DNA from: Verrucomicrobiota bacterium
Lineage (GTDB): Bacteria > Chlamydiota > Chlamydiia > Chlamydiales > FEN-1388
Reading direction: 5' to 3'
DNA: 5,314 nucleotides
Assembly: GCA_018239705.1 (NCBI GenBank)
Contig: JAFEGS010000088.1
Span: 1-5,314 of the forward strand
Under the pieces are notes generated by a model that searched no databases, was not told the origin of the DNA, and was given only the letters and a program-made list of their open reading frames with translations. Shown in pieces: positions 4,648 through 5,314 of the stretch (position 1 is its first letter; every line of letters begins with the position of its first letter). Position numbers and translations under genes: made by a program.

Positions 4648-5314
4648 ATGAAGCAATTAGAATGGATATGGCAGCAAGCTGATTGGCCCACATTTACCTG
4701 GCAAGCAGAGGAGATACTCCCGCTCCTTAGTAGAGCGCGCTTGCAACAAGGAAAGCTTCTTGCCAACATATCAAACATGGGCTTAGAACTTCGAAACGAG
4801 GCAGGCGCTGACGTCTTGACAGAAGAGGCCGTCAAAACGGCTGAAATCGAGGGAGAGCTGCTTAACCGTGAATCGGTGCGCTCATCTGTGGCTAGGCACC
4901 TGGGCCTTTCAACTTTTGGACTACCTAAGCCCACCCGCACTATCGATGGGCTTGTAGACGTGCTGATCGATGCCACACGTAACCATGAAAAGCCTTTGAC
5001 AGCGGCCAGAGTACAATCGTGGCAAGCCGCTTTGTTTCCAACGGGGTTTTCGGGACTTCTTCGGATAGAGGTGGGAGGCTGGAGAACCAGCGAGGAGCCC
5101 ATGAAAGTTGTTTCAGGCGCCATGGGACGTGAAACTGTCCATTATGAGGCAGTCCCTGGTTCATCAGTAGAAATTGAGATGGAGCGTTTCCTGACCTGGT
5201 GGGCATCAAATCTTGAAAAAGAAGATGGCTTATTGCGTGCAGGGCTCGCTCATTTCTATTTCGTTACCATCCACCCATTTGAAGATGGTAACGGCAGAAT
5301 CGCACGTGCATTAA
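4648..5314 (+). CDS. Fic family protein with DUF4172 N-terminus (3' end outside window)
   Basis: Fic proteins usually transfer AMP from ATP to a hydroxyl side chain of a target protein, and some act in reverse or on other nucleotides. The first 222 residues are present of a protein that in this family is usually around 370 long. The N-terminal DUF4172 region begins KQLEWIWQQADWPTF and runs to about residue 80. It includes TAEIEG at 64-69, which fits the inhibitory motif [S/T]xxxE[G/N] of self-restrained class II Fic enzymes. The flap region has GWRTSEEPMKVVSG and GRETVHYEA. The catalytic core HPFEDGNGRIAR is complete at 209-220, with His209 and the phosphate-binding loop, so the enzyme looks active. 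ATG at 4648 is the first start after an in-frame TAG at 4627. The gene is divergent from the DUF234 ATPase. Targets, and any C-terminal winged helix, lie beyond what can be seen. Confidence 0.9.
   Translation, partial: MKQLEWIWQQADWPTFTWQAEEILPLLSRARLQQGKLLANISNMGLELRNEAGADVLTEEAVKTAEIEGELLNRESVRSSVARHLGLSTFGLPKPTRTIDGLVDVLIDATRNHEKPLTAARVQSWQAALFPTGFSGLLRIEVGGWRTSEEPMKVVSGAMGRETVHYEAVPGSSVEIEMERFLTWWASNLEKEDGLLRAGLAHFYFVTIHPFEDGNGRIARAL

Noticed and set aside
4641..5123. 160-codon minus-strand ORF opposite fic
   Set aside because: The plus frame carries the whole DUF4172 region and flap motifs. The antisense frame has no recognisable domain and is a shadow.
4940..5209. 89-codon minus-strand ORF opposite fic
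   Set aside because: It lies wholly within the Fic reading frame on the other strand and shows no domain.

Overview
The window holds a short stretch of accessory-type bacterial DNA with three apparently intact genes, two genes cut by the window edges, and an unusual set of palindromic and split repeats. The genes are an archaeal-type AAA+ ATPase with a nuclease-like tail, the end of a second ATPase of a different family, a Fic (AMP-transferase) gene, and a two-gene membrane O-acyltransferase module. There is no ribosomal, tRNA or core metabolic gene and no transposase. Host identity is uncertain. Moderate GC, an accumulation of ATPase and Fic genes with fragments of them, and no phage genes would fit an amoeba-associated or intracellular bacterium such as an environmental chlamydia or Legionella-like organism, but this is an inference with low confidence.

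Layout from left to right. Positions 1-202 (+) encode the C-terminal end of a DUF4143-type ATPase. Positions 211-345 (+) hold a 44-codon ORF that contains, in another frame, a 42-bp decayed copy of the start of a fic gene. Positions 346-2840 (-) hold an MBOAT acyltransferase and an SGNH/AlgX-like partner that overlap at TGATG, so they are translationally coupled and probably decorate a secreted or surface glycan. Positions 2920-4356 (-) encode a complete ATPase_2/DUF234 protein. Positions 4357-4647 are a regulatory and repeat-rich divergent intergenic region. Positions 4648-5314 (+) encode the first 222 residues of a Fic protein with a DUF4172 N-terminus, an inhibitory motif and the complete catalytic core motif.

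Two pieces of non-coding structure stand out. First, the divergent region contains four copies of GATCACCAAATC in alternating orientation, centred 22, 33 and 22 bp apart and lying within a 36-bp-arm inverted repeat. The outermost copy overlaps a plausible -35 box of the ATPase gene, so it looks like an operator. Second, next to it lies a 61-bp nested palindrome with a 23-bp tail. The same sequence occurs again in the window split in two: its left half is at 359-392 and its right half at 2868-2904, exactly flanking the MBOAT/SGNH pair. The copy at 4517-4585 therefore looks like the unoccupied version of a site that elsewhere received about 2.5 kb of DNA. The SGNH gene takes its last 15 codons from the left half and its flank.

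The ATPase and Fic genes share one divergent control region. The left edge of the window also pairs an ATPase with a Fic remnant, which suggests a recurring ATPase/Fic association. The MBOAT/SGNH pair appears to be a later arrival with an unrelated envelope function.
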